Source: Metallosphaera hakonensis JCM 8857 = DSM 7519 (GTDB lineage: Archaea > Thermoproteota > Thermoprotei_A > Sulfolobales > Sulfolobaceae). From it: DNA of 64,000 nucleotides. Location of the stretch: the NCBI RefSeq assembly GCF_003201675.2, contig NZ_CP029287.2, positions 868,001 through 932,000 of the forward strand, given 5' to 3'. A program made the position numbers and the translations under genes. Positions 8,797-18,041 of the stretch are shown in pieces (within the stretch, counting starts at the first letter, position 1; each line of letters starts with the position of its first letter). A model generated the notes under the pieces. It searched no databases, had not been told where the DNA came from, and worked only from the letters and a program-made list of their open reading frames with translations.

Positions 8797-10005
8797 TCAG
8801 GCCAACTCCACGTTTTTCCCAATAAGTTTCCGTACTAAATCCCTGATCACCATGAGCCTTTGGATATCGTTTGCTCCCTCGTATATGGTCGTTATCATAG
8901 CGTCCCTAAGGTAACGTTCAACTCCAGTCTGAACTTCGACACCGGCCCCACCGTGTATCTTTATGGCAAGGGAAGACACTTGTTCCGCGACCTCGGTTGC
9001 AATCATCTTGGCCAAAGACGCAGCAGTAACTGCCAGATTGTTGTTTTTCTCCGATAAGGTGGCAGCCCAATACGTCAAGAGCCTAGCTGACTCGAGGTGA
9101 GCCAACATGTCGGAGAGCTTGAAGGCCACTCCTTCAAATGAGATAAGCGGTCTCTCAAAGGCCTGCCTTTGCAGAGAATAGTTGAAAGCTCTCTCAAATG
9201 CACCCTGAGCTATTCCCACCGCTTGAGCAGCAACCCCTACCCTTCCCCTGTCATACGTGGTAACTGCGACCTTGAATCCCTCATCGATCTTTCCTAGAAC
9301 GTTCTCCTCTGGAACCTCAACGTTATCCAGGATTACTTCATTGGGTTGTTCCCCTCTCAACCCCATTACATTAATCTTGGAGCCGATCTTGACTCCAGGC
9401 CAGTCCCTCTCCACTATGAAGAATGTAAGCCCTTTCCACCTCTCATGTCTACTGGGAGGTGGACTGGTTCTAGCAGAGACCACGAGGAATGATGCCTTAT
9501 CTGAGCCAGTTATGAAGTACTTCCTCCCATTGATAACCCATTTACCGTTTTCCCTTCTCGCCGTGGTCTTTATCCCCGCAACATCGCTCCCAGCTCCAGG
9601 TTCCGTGTTGGCATGAGCCGCAAATACTTCGCCCTTAGCAACTGGTGGAATATACTTCCTCTTCTGTTCCTCTGTGCCGAAAATTAGAACCGGTGTGGTA
9701 AATAGATGATTCGCGCCGATTCTTACCATGAAAGCTGGGGATACCCTGGAGAGCTCCTCGTTGGCTATGGTCGTCATCATCATGTCTCCACCCTGACCAC
9801 CATAGGCTTCGGGTATACCTACACCCATTAGGCCCATCTCCCTAGCCCTCTGATATATCTCCTCAGGGATCTCGTTATTTCTCTCTATTTTTTGTACGTT
9901 AGGGAGGAGTTCCTTTTCCGCAAACTCCCTTACCGTCCTCCTGAAAAGCTCATGATCCTCCGTTACCTTTATTTCGAAATCCTGCAAACTTTCGAACGGA
10001 AACAA
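8797..10005 (-). CDS. Acyl-CoA dehydrogenase
   Basis: A 402-residue FAD-dependent acyl-CoA dehydrogenase, first gene of the leftward operon. Marks are GVGIPEAYGGQGGDM, NTEPGAGSDVAGIKTTA, KYFITGSDKASFLVV and the C-terminal TTIYEGANDIQRLM, where the Glu is the usual catalytic base. It would introduce the trans-2 double bond of acyl-CoA and pass electrons to an electron-transfer flavoprotein, which is not in the window. The start is a TTG; no closer ATG precedes the conserved region. A TATA-like stretch lies about 30 bp upstream in the region shared with the divergent synthetase gene. Confidence 0.92.
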   Translation of the reverse strand: MFPFESLQDFEIKVTEDHELFRRTVREFAEKELLPNVQKIERNNEIPEEIYQRAREMGLMGVGIPEAYGGQGGDMMMTTIANEELSRVSPAFMVRIGANHLFTTPVLIFGTEEQKRKYIPPVAKGEVFAAHANTEPGAGSDVAGIKTTARRENGKWVINGRKYFITGSDKASFLVVSARTSPPPSRHERWKGLTFFIVERDWPGVKIGSKINVMGLRGEQPNEVILDNVEVPEENVLGKIDEGFKVAVTTYDRGRVGVAAQAVGIAQGAFERAFNYSLQRQAFERPLISFEGVAFKLSDMLAHLESARLLTYWAATLSEKNNNLAVTAASLAKMIATEVAEQVSSLAIKIHGGAGVEVQTGVERYLRDAMITTIYEGANDIQRLMVIRDLVRKLIGKNVELA

Positions 10006-10149
10006 ATCTGGTCGGGTTAAGATATATCGAAGAAAATATAAAAATTAGCTTATGGGTTAATACATTAACGCTATAAACGTCTCTAAAGTTTGACTACATA
10101 TAGAATTGTGTATAACTAAACTTAAATGTTAAGGAAAAGTATGTAACAC
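10006..10149. promoter_or_regulatory. Divergent promoter region between acyl-CoA dehydrogenase and acyl-CoA synthetase
   Basis: This 144-bp A/T-rich spacer serves two divergent units. On the minus strand TTTTTATATTTT (around 10034-10045) is a good TATA candidate for the dehydrogenase operon. On the plus strand ACTTAAATG (around 10118) lies about 28 bp before the synthetase ATG. A shared spacer suggests common control, as with fatty-acid-responsive TetR-type FadR in Sulfolobus, but I could not identify an operator. Confidence 0.5.
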
Positions 10150-11748
10150 ATGGGATACTATAACTACAATTTAACGGTAGATAAGCTGTTGGATTACGGG
10201 GCTACAGTTTACCCAAATAGGGAGATCGTGTACAAGGACAGGAGAAGATATACCTTCTCCCTCTTCAGGGAAAGAGTTGAGTCCTTGTCCTCTTCTCTCG
10301 AGAAAATCGGGGTGAAGCCAGGTGACAAAGTTGCAGTTGTAGACTGGGACACAGACGTCTACATGTCTGCTTACTACGCTGTGCCATCAATTGGGGCTGT
10401 TCTCCACACGGTTAACGTTAGGTATCCTCCTGAGGTCATGCTCAAAACTGTACTTCACGCAGAGGATAAATGGGTAATAATTAGGGATGAGTTCGTTCCC
10501 CTTCTAGAAAAGGGGAAAAACTTCCTCAACGGAATAAAGGGAGTTATAACCTATAGTGACGAGAAAGAGAAAGTAAAGACCAGTTTCCCTACATACGATT
10601 TCTGGGAATTGCAGGAAAGCGGGGAAAAACTACCACCACATGAGATTAAGGAGGACATGCAGGCTACGGTGTTCTATACATCCGGGACCACAGGCGATCC
10701 CAAGGGCGTTTGGTTCACGCATAGGGATCTGGTCCTTCACTCAATGAGCGTTGCATTAACTACTTCCAAGCCTCCACTTCGATCCTCTCAGGACGACACT
10801 TTCATGATCCTTGTTCCCATGTTCCACGTGCATCAGTGGGGTTTCCCCTACGTGACCATGCTAGTGGGGTCAAACTACGTTCTACCGGGAAGATACGACC
10901 CGGCTATGGAGATAGAGCTGATGAGAAAGGAACACGTGACGTTTTCGGCTATGGTACCCACGATCCTGTTCATGATATTATCTCATCCCAACGCCATGAA
11001 GTATAGCGACGTCTTCAAGGGGTGGAAAGTGATGATTGGAGGAGCTGCTCTACCCACAGGTTTGGCTTACTCAGCTAGAAAAATGGGAATTAATATCGCT
11101 GTGGGATACGGAATGTCCGAGACCGCTCCCGTTCTCACCGTGGCATACTACAACTCTCTGGTCGAGGGGCTCTCGGAAGACGAGAAGTTCGTCCAGCAGA
11201 TAAAGACCGGCATACCCATTCCATTGGCTCAAGTGAGGGTCGTCGACGAGAATGGACGCGATGTGCCCAGGGACGAGAAAACTGTGGGCGAGATTGTGGC
11301 TAGGTCTCCCTGGTTAACACGTTCTTACTATAAGGACCCAGAGAGGACCGAGAGATTGTGGAAGGACTCATGGCTCCACACGGGCGATCTTGCGGTTGTG
11401 GACAAGTACGGATATATAAGGATAGTGGACAGGGATAAGGATGCTATCAAGAGTGGTGGAGAATTTATACCCTCCCTGATTCTTGAGGACGTAATCTCAA
11501 CTCATCCAAAGGTAGGAGAGATAGCCATAGTGGGGGTAAAGGACGAGAAGTGGGGCGAGAGGCCTGTAGCGTTCATAGTTCCCAAGGGAGAGGTTAAGGA
11601 GGACGAGATAAGAGAGTTCCTTATGAAGAAGGTAGAGGAAGGTAAGTTGCAGAAGTGGTGGATACCAGATAAGTTCGTATTCGTTAAGGAACTACCTAGA
11701 ACCTCTACGAACAAGATAGATAAAAAAATCCTAAGATCAATGGCCTAA
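10150..11748 (+). CDS. AMP-forming acyl-CoA synthetase (fatty-acid or hydroxyacid CoA ligase)
   Basis: A 532-residue complete ANL ligase. The P-loop-like YTSGTTGDPKGVWFTH, GYGMSETAP, LHTGDLAVVDKYGYIRIVDR and the C-terminal lysine segment RTSTNKIDKK are all present. It resembles medium- and long-chain acyl-CoA ligases. In Metallosphaera, ligases located near the HCDH/ECH fusion have been linked to 4-hydroxybutyrate activation, so that substrate is possible, but sequence alone does not distinguish it from fatty acids. It is divergent from the beta-oxidation operon and its end overlaps the TldE gene by four bases in convergent orientation. Confidence 0.9.
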   Translation: MGYYNYNLTVDKLLDYGATVYPNREIVYKDRRRYTFSLFRERVESLSSSLEKIGVKPGDKVAVVDWDTDVYMSAYYAVPSIGAVLHTVNVRYPPEVMLKTVLHAEDKWVIIRDEFVPLLEKGKNFLNGIKGVITYSDEKEKVKTSFPTYDFWELQESGEKLPPHEIKEDMQATVFYTSGTTGDPKGVWFTHRDLVLHSMSVALTTSKPPLRSSQDDTFMILVPMFHVHQWGFPYVTMLVGSNYVLPGRYDPAMEIELMRKEHVTFSAMVPTILFMILSHPNAMKYSDVFKGWKVMIGGAALPTGLAYSARKMGINIAVGYGMSETAPVLTVAYYNSLVEGLSEDEKFVQQIKTGIPIPLAQVRVVDENGRDVPRDEKTVGEIVARSPWLTRSYYKDPERTERLWKDSWLHTGDLAVVDKYGYIRIVDRDKDAIKSGGEFIPSLILEDVISTHPKVGEIAIVGVKDEKWGERPVAFIVPKGEVKEDEIREFLMKKVEEGKLQKWWIPDKFVFVKELPRTSTNKIDKKILRSMA

Positions 11749-12971
11749 GCTTTGGATAGATGGACGTCCTTGACGAGGGCGAACGGATACACTCCCGGTA
11801 GAGGGGCGTCCCACCAGGCCACCGCATATCTCTCCTTAGATAGTTCTTGGATGTTAGAGATAATTCTACCTAATTTATCAGCTATTCTAACCCTTCCTGC
11901 CACCCCAACAGGTTTACCGTTTTTAATCACTACTACTGCGTCTCTCCCCACGGTGGAGAATTGACCCTCAGCACGATTCTGAAACCTTGTATACCAATTG
12001 TTGTTGAAAAGGATAACGTTACCGTCCATGAGGGATGTCTCCGAGAGCTTTCCTGGGGAGACCTCCAACGTCCACGGTCTAGGATAGACCCATCCTGCAT
12101 TTCCCGTTGTCTCCATGCCGAGGATTTGCCCTAGTTCTATGTTAAGAAGAGGACTGGAGTAAATTCCCTTTTCCACGATTGGAGTTTTCCTTGTGGGCAC
12201 TGCCTCGTCATCGAACTCCCATGAGTTCAGTTCCTCTCCCTTGGGGTTATCAACTAGGGTAAAGTTCTCGCCTGCCACTTGATCGCCTGGCTTCTTGTTG
12301 GAGAGGAAGCTGTTACCTGTTACAATACTATAACCTGACGCTGAGTAAGCTACGCTTGCCATTAAGTTCCCCATTACCAAGGGAGAGAGAACCACATCGT
12401 AATTTCCGTCTGTTAGCTCGGACTCACCAGTTATGGACGCGTACTCCTCAGCACGCAAAATACTCTCCTTGACCTTCCTTTCGTCATATGAGGAAGAGGC
12501 GAAAGCCCATTGACCGCTAAACCTATCGTTTTTAGCCCTAAAGTAACATTGGAACCACGTTCGACTCTCCTCTCCTTCAAAACCCAGAGCAGTGGTTAGC
12601 CTTTTCGTGATATGCGTTGCGGTGACGGTGCCATAAAGTGGAAACTTGGAGTTGAGGAGTGGAAGCAACATAGAGGAATCATCTAAGAGGTTCACAACCC
12701 CTCCATCTACTTTACTGAACGAAAACTTACCGCTTCTCTCCATTACTGAAGGCACTATCCTCGATTCTGGGAGTGAGTCCAACGACTTGTCAAGGGACAC
12801 CTTGTCCAGGGAACTCACTTTGGTTACAGTGAATTTCCTCCCTTTCCTTAGGAGCACGTTATAGTAAGTGTCGTTCAATCTCTGAATTGTCTCGACTCTA
12901 CTCTCTACGACTTTAATGATTAAGCTCTGGGTTGAGATTTCTTGGATCGCGTAGGCGTTTAGACTCAACAT
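11745..12971 (-). CDS. tldE: TldE/PmbA-like subunit of a TldD/TldE protease
   Basis: A 408-residue member of the TldD/PmbA family without the HExxxH motif, therefore the non-catalytic TldE/PmbA partner. Typical pieces are LVDNPKGEELNSWEFDDEAV with the PTRKT segment after it, and TGNAGWVYPRPWTLEVSPG. TldD and TldE form a heterodimeric zinc protease that in bacteria matures microcin B17 and degrades CcdA; the archaeal substrate is unknown. It starts directly after the TldD stop codon with no spacer, so the two are made together. Confidence 0.9.
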   Translation of the reverse strand: MLSLNAYAIQEISTQSLIIKVVESRVETIQRLNDTYYNVLLRKGRKFTVTKVSSLDKVSLDKSLDSLPESRIVPSVMERSGKFSFSKVDGGVVNLLDDSSMLLPLLNSKFPLYGTVTATHITKRLTTALGFEGEESRTWFQCYFRAKNDRFSGQWAFASSSYDERKVKESILRAEEYASITGESELTDGNYDVVLSPLVMGNLMASVAYSASGYSIVTGNSFLSNKKPGDQVAGENFTLVDNPKGEELNSWEFDDEAVPTRKTPIVEKGIYSSPLLNIELGQILGMETTGNAGWVYPRPWTLEVSPGKLSETSLMDGNVILFNNNWYTRFQNRAEGQFSTVGRDAVVVIKNGKPVGVAGRVRIADKLGRIISNIQELSKERYAVAWWDAPLPGVYPFALVKDVHLSKA

Positions 12972-14366
12972 TTAGATCACCTTAACCATAACGTTCCTTA
13001 ATCTCATGTTGGGCCCACCCATTGAGACCGGAATGCCCTGATCTGGATCCCCCTTCCCGCATGTACCGGGAAAGAACTCAAGGGAGTCGTCTACCGCATC
13101 TATCGCTGAGAGGAAATCAGTGGTTCTTCCCTCGAGAACTGGGAACAGCACGGGTTCCCCTATTTCGCCGTTCTTGATTTCGTACGCCTCCAATCCAATG
13201 TATCTCTGCCCCAGTCTCATGTCGTCTATGTTCCACTCCATGTAGGTCTTGAAAAACACTCCGCTCTTGACGTCCTCTAAAAGTTCCCTGAAGTTCATAT
13301 CTCCTGGAACAAAGAACGTATTAGACATTCTGATCAGGGGTTCCCTATCGTAACCAGATGCCCTCGCAGAACCGTTATCCGGCACGTTACTTCTTTTCGA
13401 GGTGAACCTATTGTGTAACAATTCGTTGATCTCGCCCTCCCTTATGAGGAGCTTCCTTCTGGCTTTAACCCCCTCATCGTCAATTAGATAATACCCAGTG
13501 CTACTTTGAATGGTAGGGTCGTCTGCAACGTTGACAGTTGGACTACCTATCCTGTTCGTCTTCAGTGAAGCTAAGTAGCTCGTCCCAGCCTGGGCGAATT
13601 CCCTTCCCAATACCCTGTCAGCCTCAAAGGGATGACCCACCGATTCGTGGGCCATGATTCCGCTAAGAACCGGGCTCAGTACAACGTCAGTCTTTCTAGG
13701 CGTAATTCCCTTTCCCCTTTGTAGAATCTGATCAAGGGACTTAACTCTCTCAACTAAGTGTTCTCTAACCCGTAATTCCTTGAACTTTTCCAATCCACCG
13801 CTCTCCCCCAACTCATGCCACGCGGTTATGGACCTCCCATTACCGGAAATCACCATGTTATAGGAGATCAGTATCCTGGGCACTCTCCCAACTATCCTGG
13901 ATCCGTTAATGTAGATCTCTTTTTCCTCAACGGATTCGGAGTAGGTTAGAACGAAATTGTGAAGCTTAGATTGGATTGGCTGAGAGAGAACCTCCCTTGA
14001 TATGTCCTTTAAAATGTCAATTTTCTCCTCTAAGCTCATGGAACTGATGGGAATCTTCTCTTCACTTTCATAAGCCCCATTCGCAGGTTCCAAATCTAGA
14101 ATTTCAGAGGACCAACCTTCCACTCGCTCAGGTTCTGGTTTTAAATTATCTGGAAATGGTGAGGAGACAAAGAAAAGCGCGTTATTGAAATATCTAACTG
14201 AGTACCCCCCTTCTACCTCGTCATATACTCCAAGCAGTTCCCCGTTCATTAGTGATATTACCCTAGACGCTATTTGATGATGCCTTATCTCAACGTACTT
14301 AAAAGGAAACTTCTTAGCTATGCCTTCTAGCTCGTCTTCTTTTGCACCCATAAAAGAATAGATCAT
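12972..14366 (-). CDS. tldD: TldD-like zinc metalloprotease subunit
   Basis: A 464-residue TldD. The zinc-binding HExxxH motif is present as MAHESVGHPFEAD, and the family end GTCGKGDPDQGIPVSMGGP holds the conserved Cys region. The catalytic subunit is upstream of TldE in a two-gene leftward unit. The ATG at 14366 follows an A/T-rich region. Length and domain organisation match the family, with no sign of damage. Confidence 0.92.
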   Translation of the reverse strand: MIYSFMGAKEDELEGIAKKFPFKYVEIRHHQIASRVISLMNGELLGVYDEVEGGYSVRYFNNALFFVSSPFPDNLKPEPERVEGWSSEILDLEPANGAYESEEKIPISSMSLEEKIDILKDISREVLSQPIQSKLHNFVLTYSESVEEKEIYINGSRIVGRVPRILISYNMVISGNGRSITAWHELGESGGLEKFKELRVREHLVERVKSLDQILQRGKGITPRKTDVVLSPVLSGIMAHESVGHPFEADRVLGREFAQAGTSYLASLKTNRIGSPTVNVADDPTIQSSTGYYLIDDEGVKARRKLLIREGEINELLHNRFTSKRSNVPDNGSARASGYDREPLIRMSNTFFVPGDMNFRELLEDVKSGVFFKTYMEWNIDDMRLGQRYIGLEAYEIKNGEIGEPVLFPVLEGRTTDFLSAIDAVDDSLEFFPGTCGKGDPDQGIPVSMGGPNMRLRNVMVKVI

Positions 14367-14428
14367 TGGTTATTAATGAACTCTTCATCTATACTTGACT
14401 ACAATAGACTCTTTTCAGAAACTTCTTC

Positions 14429-14500
14429 ATTAGTGTTTCTGATAAGTTCTTAGCTGGCGACCAGAGGTGCTCAGGGTAAACGTTTACTGGAAATACAAGT
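14429..14500 (+). repeat. Family A miniature repeat, copy 2
   Basis: The 72-bp copy starts ATTAGTGTTTCTGATAAG and ends TTTACTGGAAATACAAGT. It shares GCGACCAGAGGTG with copies at 30013 and 38427. It sits between the tldD start and the end of the Cas4-like gene. Confidence 0.75.
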
Positions 14501-14530
14501 GCACTGAAAAGTCTTAAGGGTCTCAATTTC

Positions 14531-15199
14531 TTAACCGTCCCTATCACACTTAGCCTTATGAATACAGTAATTACATTGCCAGCTCATGTCCTTGTTCTGC
14601 TTTGCCTCTGCTGGAGGTAGCTTCCTCTCTTCAATGGCCTTATGTAACATTTCAGCTCGTTCTAAGGTCTTCTGGTAAAGTTGTTCATCGAAATCCATTT
14701 GAAATTCTTCCATATCGAAATCTGACCTATCAATATAGAGGATAATACCCTTAGCTTTCGGATATGCCTTCAGGTAAAGATTGAGTTGAGCTTTGTGATC
14801 CATCCTTGGAAGATAACCTTTCTCCACTTTATCCCTTAGACCATCAGTAGTTTTCACCTCAACCAAGTACCTGTCCTTTGTAAACTCTACGACTATGAGA
14901 TCATCAGCTCTCCCTGAGATCACTATCCCGTGATTGGTGGGATGGGGAATCCTTATGGGAACTTCGCTCAATACGCGTACAGTGTTCTCCTTTTTCAATA
15001 GCTCAGCTACAAGTTCATGAATGACATCCCCTAAAACTGTGAACCTAGCTGTATCCACCCCAGAGGGTATAGGTGAGACTCTATCGTAGTATTGCCTTCT
15101 AACGCATTGCCACAGTTGGGAAGGCCAATATTCTCCCTCGTATGGCTCCTTATAATTATCATCAACAAGGTGCTTATAAAGGATCTCTCTAACTACCAT
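14531..15199 (-). CDS. Cas4-like RecB-family nuclease (PD-(D/E)XK with Fe-S cysteines)
   Basis: A 222-residue protein with the Cas4 layout. One Cys (C32, in LWQCVRRQYYDR) is near the N-terminus and three (C209, C212, C218 in CNYCIHKAKC) are at the C-terminus, together a likely [4Fe-4S] set. Between them lie the nuclease motifs GRADD and YLVEVKTTDG, the Asp and ExK of the PD-(D/E)XK site. Cas4 trims protospacers during CRISPR adaptation, but there is no cas1, cas2 or array here. Solitary Cas4-like nucleases of this kind are common in archaea and may act in DNA repair. Confidence 0.8.
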   Translation of the reverse strand: MVVREILYKHLVDDNYKEPYEGEYWPSQLWQCVRRQYYDRVSPIPSGVDTARFTVLGDVIHELVAELLKKENTVRVLSEVPIRIPHPTNHGIVISGRADDLIVVEFTKDRYLVEVKTTDGLRDKVEKGYLPRMDHKAQLNLYLKAYPKAKGIILYIDRSDFDMEEFQMDFDEQLYQKTLERAEMLHKAIEERKLPPAEAKQNKDMSWQCNYCIHKAKCDRDG

Positions 15200-15290
15200 G
15201 AGAGATAATTAAGGAAATCAAGATAAAAGTTAATGTATTCATTATTTACTTTAGCTAATCTGGGGATGGAAGAAGTCTTCGATCAGGGAG

Positions 15291-15451
15291 GGTGATTCGC
15301 ATCTCCTTTGCCAATTCGGTTTATTTAGCAAAATAGAATGAATTTAATTGAATGTCCTTGTATGGACTAGATAGGAATTTGCTCTTAACAATTTCCTTTA
15401 TTTAATCCATCTTTGCCATAACTACAATTCGCAATGGAAGCCTGAATCGCC
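15291..15451 (+). repeat. Family B miniature element (MITE-like), copy 1
   Basis: A 161-bp element with imperfect inverted ends, GGTGATTCGC and CCTGAATCGCC. The interior carries GAATTTAATTGAATG, AACAATTTCCTTTATTTA and TTTGCCATAACTACAATTC, found in the same order in copies at 34469, 56968 (inverted), 58257 and 61686. It has no coding capacity. The rest of the 560-bp gap 15200-15759 shows no gene. Confidence 0.8.
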
Positions 15452-15759
15452 TATCTGGGACGGATACCTCAAATTTCTTGGGACAAACAATAGATATTGG
15501 AGTGGATCCAGGCTGAGAGATATGTGCGCTTGGGAGGTAATTCTAGCCTGTGAAATGCGAAATCTTCATACATCTCCTCAGTGTAGACCAAAGAGGTTCA
15601 CGTTTCAAATAACGTCATATATTCATTCCTGAGTCGTTAGCATCGGAGTCCTCATTCTGGTCACCTTCCTGGTCGCCTAGAATGTATCCCTCTGATTCTC
15701 TCTAGTAATTTACGAGGAAAATTAGAATTGTTTTTAACTCTCCCAAGACAAGGAATTAT

Positions 15760-17328
15760 ATGCCTTTCGTTAACGAGAAAACTTTTCAGCGTTATCTTCA
15801 GGAGGGAAGAGAGGACGACTTCCACAAACTAGTGGATGAAGGTCTTAAGAGAGTAGAAGAGCAGTTAGGCCAGGAGTACCCCATACTTCTCTCAGATAAA
15901 GAGATCAAGACTACCTCCAAGCTGGTCGTGAAAACTCCCATAGACACATCATTAACATTGGGTGTTTTTCAGAGGGACAACGGCGACAATCTAAGAAATG
16001 CCATAAAGATAGCTAAGGAAGCTCACCAAGAATGGAAGGATTCCGATTGGAGAGATAGAGTCGAACTTACTGTGAAAGCCGCTAACGAGTTAAGAAGGAT
16101 GAAGTACGAACTGGCGGCCACAATTACCTTCGAAAACGGAAAGAACAGGTTTGAGGCTGTTGCTGAGGTTGATGAGACCATCGATTACTTCAACTATTAC
16201 GCTCAGCTCCTGGAAGACAATCGCGGTTATATCAAGGAGATGGAGGGGAGGATCATCAAGGGAGAAAAGGGAATTTCAGTCATGAGGCCCTACGGAGCCT
16301 GGTTAATAATATCCCCTTTCAACTTTCCCTTGGCGATTACAGCTACCATGACGTTAGGAGCTCTCATCACGGGCAACACTGCCGTGGTGAAGCCCTCCTC
16401 TGACACTCCCCTCTCTGCATATAAGCTGGTTACAACCCTAAGAAGGGTAGGCTTTCCAGTAGATACCGTTAGCTACGTCACGTCGCCTGGAGAGGTAGTC
16501 TCAAAGGTTATGATGGAGTCCCTGGACATTGCAGGTTTCGCGTTCACCGGTTCCAGAGATGTAGGTCATAATTTGCTGAAGGAATTCGTCAGCCTAAAAC
16601 CTAGACCTGCAGTCCTGGAATTAGGCGGAAAGAACGCTACCGTAGTAACCTCTAAGGCCGACTTAAGGAAAGCCGTTGAGGGAACCTTCAGAGGTGCTTT
16701 CGGATTCGGTGGTCAGAAGTGCAGTGCTACCTCAAGAGTGTTCGTGGAGAGCCAGGTTTATCCTGAGTTCCTGAACAGATTCAAGGCTCGGGTAGAGACG
16801 ACGGTCATCGGAGACCCCAGGAGTAAGAATACCTTCTTAGGCCCGTTAATAAATAAGGGTGCTGTGGATAAGTTCAGAAGATTCGTGGATCAAGCCTTAA
16901 GCGAGGGAGGCAGGATCATCACAGGTGGAAGAGTTAGGGAAGACTCGAAGTCCTATCTTGTGGAACCCACCACAGTGGTGGATTTGCCTTACACCAGCTC
17001 CCTATGGAGGACCGAACTCTTTGTCCCCATAGTTCTTATCAAGGAAGTCCAAAACCTTAAGGAGGCAATCAAGCTAGTAAATGACGTGGATTACGGTTTA
17101 ACCGCAGGAATATTCTCCAACGATGAAGAGGAAGTAGAGTACTTCTTCAGGAACGTTGAGGCTGGAACGGTATATGCTAACAGGGAGTCAGGATCTACTA
17201 CTGGTGCAATGCCTGGAGTTCAACCCTTTGGAGGATGGAAGGATTCAGGATGGACGGGAAGGAACGCCGGAGGTCCCTATTATCTCCTTTCCTTCATGAG
17301 GGAACAGGCAAGAACCACTTACGACTGA
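15760..17328 (+). CDS. 1-pyrroline-5-carboxylate dehydrogenase-like aldehyde dehydrogenase
   Basis: A 522-residue NAD(P)-dependent aldehyde dehydrogenase. The catalytic Cys is in GGQKCSATSR, the general-base Glu in AVLELGGKNA, and the cofactor region in IISPFNFPLAI and GFAFTGSRDVG. The N-terminal FQRDNGDNLRNAIKIA stretch and the SGSTTGAMPGVQPFGGWKDS end point to the PutA/RocA group, which oxidises glutamate semialdehyde to glutamate in proline breakdown. No proline dehydrogenase is adjacent. It is a single gene with its own upstream region and overlaps the small convergent gene by ten bases. Confidence 0.9.
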   Translation: MPFVNEKTFQRYLQEGREDDFHKLVDEGLKRVEEQLGQEYPILLSDKEIKTTSKLVVKTPIDTSLTLGVFQRDNGDNLRNAIKIAKEAHQEWKDSDWRDRVELTVKAANELRRMKYELAATITFENGKNRFEAVAEVDETIDYFNYYAQLLEDNRGYIKEMEGRIIKGEKGISVMRPYGAWLIISPFNFPLAITATMTLGALITGNTAVVKPSSDTPLSAYKLVTTLRRVGFPVDTVSYVTSPGEVVSKVMMESLDIAGFAFTGSRDVGHNLLKEFVSLKPRPAVLELGGKNATVVTSKADLRKAVEGTFRGAFGFGGQKCSATSRVFVESQVYPEFLNRFKARVETTVIGDPRSKNTFLGPLINKGAVDKFRRFVDQALSEGGRIITGGRVREDSKSYLVEPTTVVDLPYTSSLWRTELFVPIVLIKEVQNLKEAIKLVNDVDYGLTAGIFSNDEEEVEYFFRNVEAGTVYANRESGSTTGAMPGVQPFGGWKDSGWTGRNAGGPYYLLSFMREQARTTYD

Positions 17329-17738
17329 GCCCTGGAAATACCGCTTATTCCAGTAATTAAGGGTAACACTTTCAAGGTGTTTATGTATTCCCTATAGAGG
17401 TTGGTCAAGTCATGGTTATTCAATTCATTAAGCATTATCCTTGAGTTAAGTTTCCTAAGCAGTGCAAGATAGCATCCATCTGACAAAAGCTCTATTCCCG
17501 CGACTATATTGAGCGCTGTCAATCTGTTCAGGTTATCCCTTATCCTTTCCCTATATTCCTGGGCCACTGCACAGGGAATTGACTTAGCAATATAAAGAAG
17601 CGTGATTCCAGACTCCATCACATCAATGTAACTGTTCTGCGAAAGCCTTATCCTAAAACCCCTCTCTATATCCTCGAAGCTGTTTGGTACAAATCCCTGT
17701 TCTACTAACAGTCTGCTTAGAAGTTCTATTTTATCCAT
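17319..17738 (-). CDS. Small protein of unknown function
   Basis: A 139-residue, mostly helical protein that I do not recognise. It has no predicted membrane segment; two Cys (in IPCAVAQEY and SDGCYLALL) are widely spaced. Evidence that it is real: an ATG start, amino-acid composition like that of its neighbours, and an A/T-rich upstream region. The C-terminal end overlaps the dehydrogenase gene convergently by ten bases, which is unusual but not rare in this genome. Confidence 0.55.
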   Translation of the reverse strand: MDKIELLSRLLVEQGFVPNSFEDIERGFRIRLSQNSYIDVMESGITLLYIAKSIPCAVAQEYRERIRDNLNRLTALNIVAGIELLSDGCYLALLRKLNSRIMLNELNNHDLTNLYREYINTLKVLPLITGISGISRAQS

Positions 17739-18041
17739 CGTAATAATTCTATCGTTAATACCTTATAACTATTGTTCTTTCTAGAAAACGATGATCGTCA
17801 AGGTTAAGGGAGGATTTCTTATAAATTTATGTAATTTCAGATGAATATGATTAATATTACGCGTATCGTTTGTAAATTTTGTATTAGCGACGCCGTACGT
17901 CCTGCAACTACATGATGATTGTCCTTCAGTTCGAACAAAATGACGAAAATGGGTTATTGATGATGTCATGTATTTCACCTTAAAATAACGTTATTTACAC
18001 TCCCATACGTGGAAGTCCCATGTGAAGCTCTCCTCTCGGTC
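17739..18041. other. A/T-rich intergenic region, no gene recognised
   Basis: About 300 bp between the small unknown gene and the 3' end of the hydrolase gene. A 65-codon minus-strand frame here has composition unlike real proteins of the region and was not accepted. It probably holds the promoter of the gene to its left. Confidence 0.4.

Noticed and set aside
17781-17978. 65-codon minus-strand frame in the gap before the hydrolase gene
   Set aside because: Unusual composition, no ribosome site or recognisable feature; more likely a chance open frame in promoter DNA.
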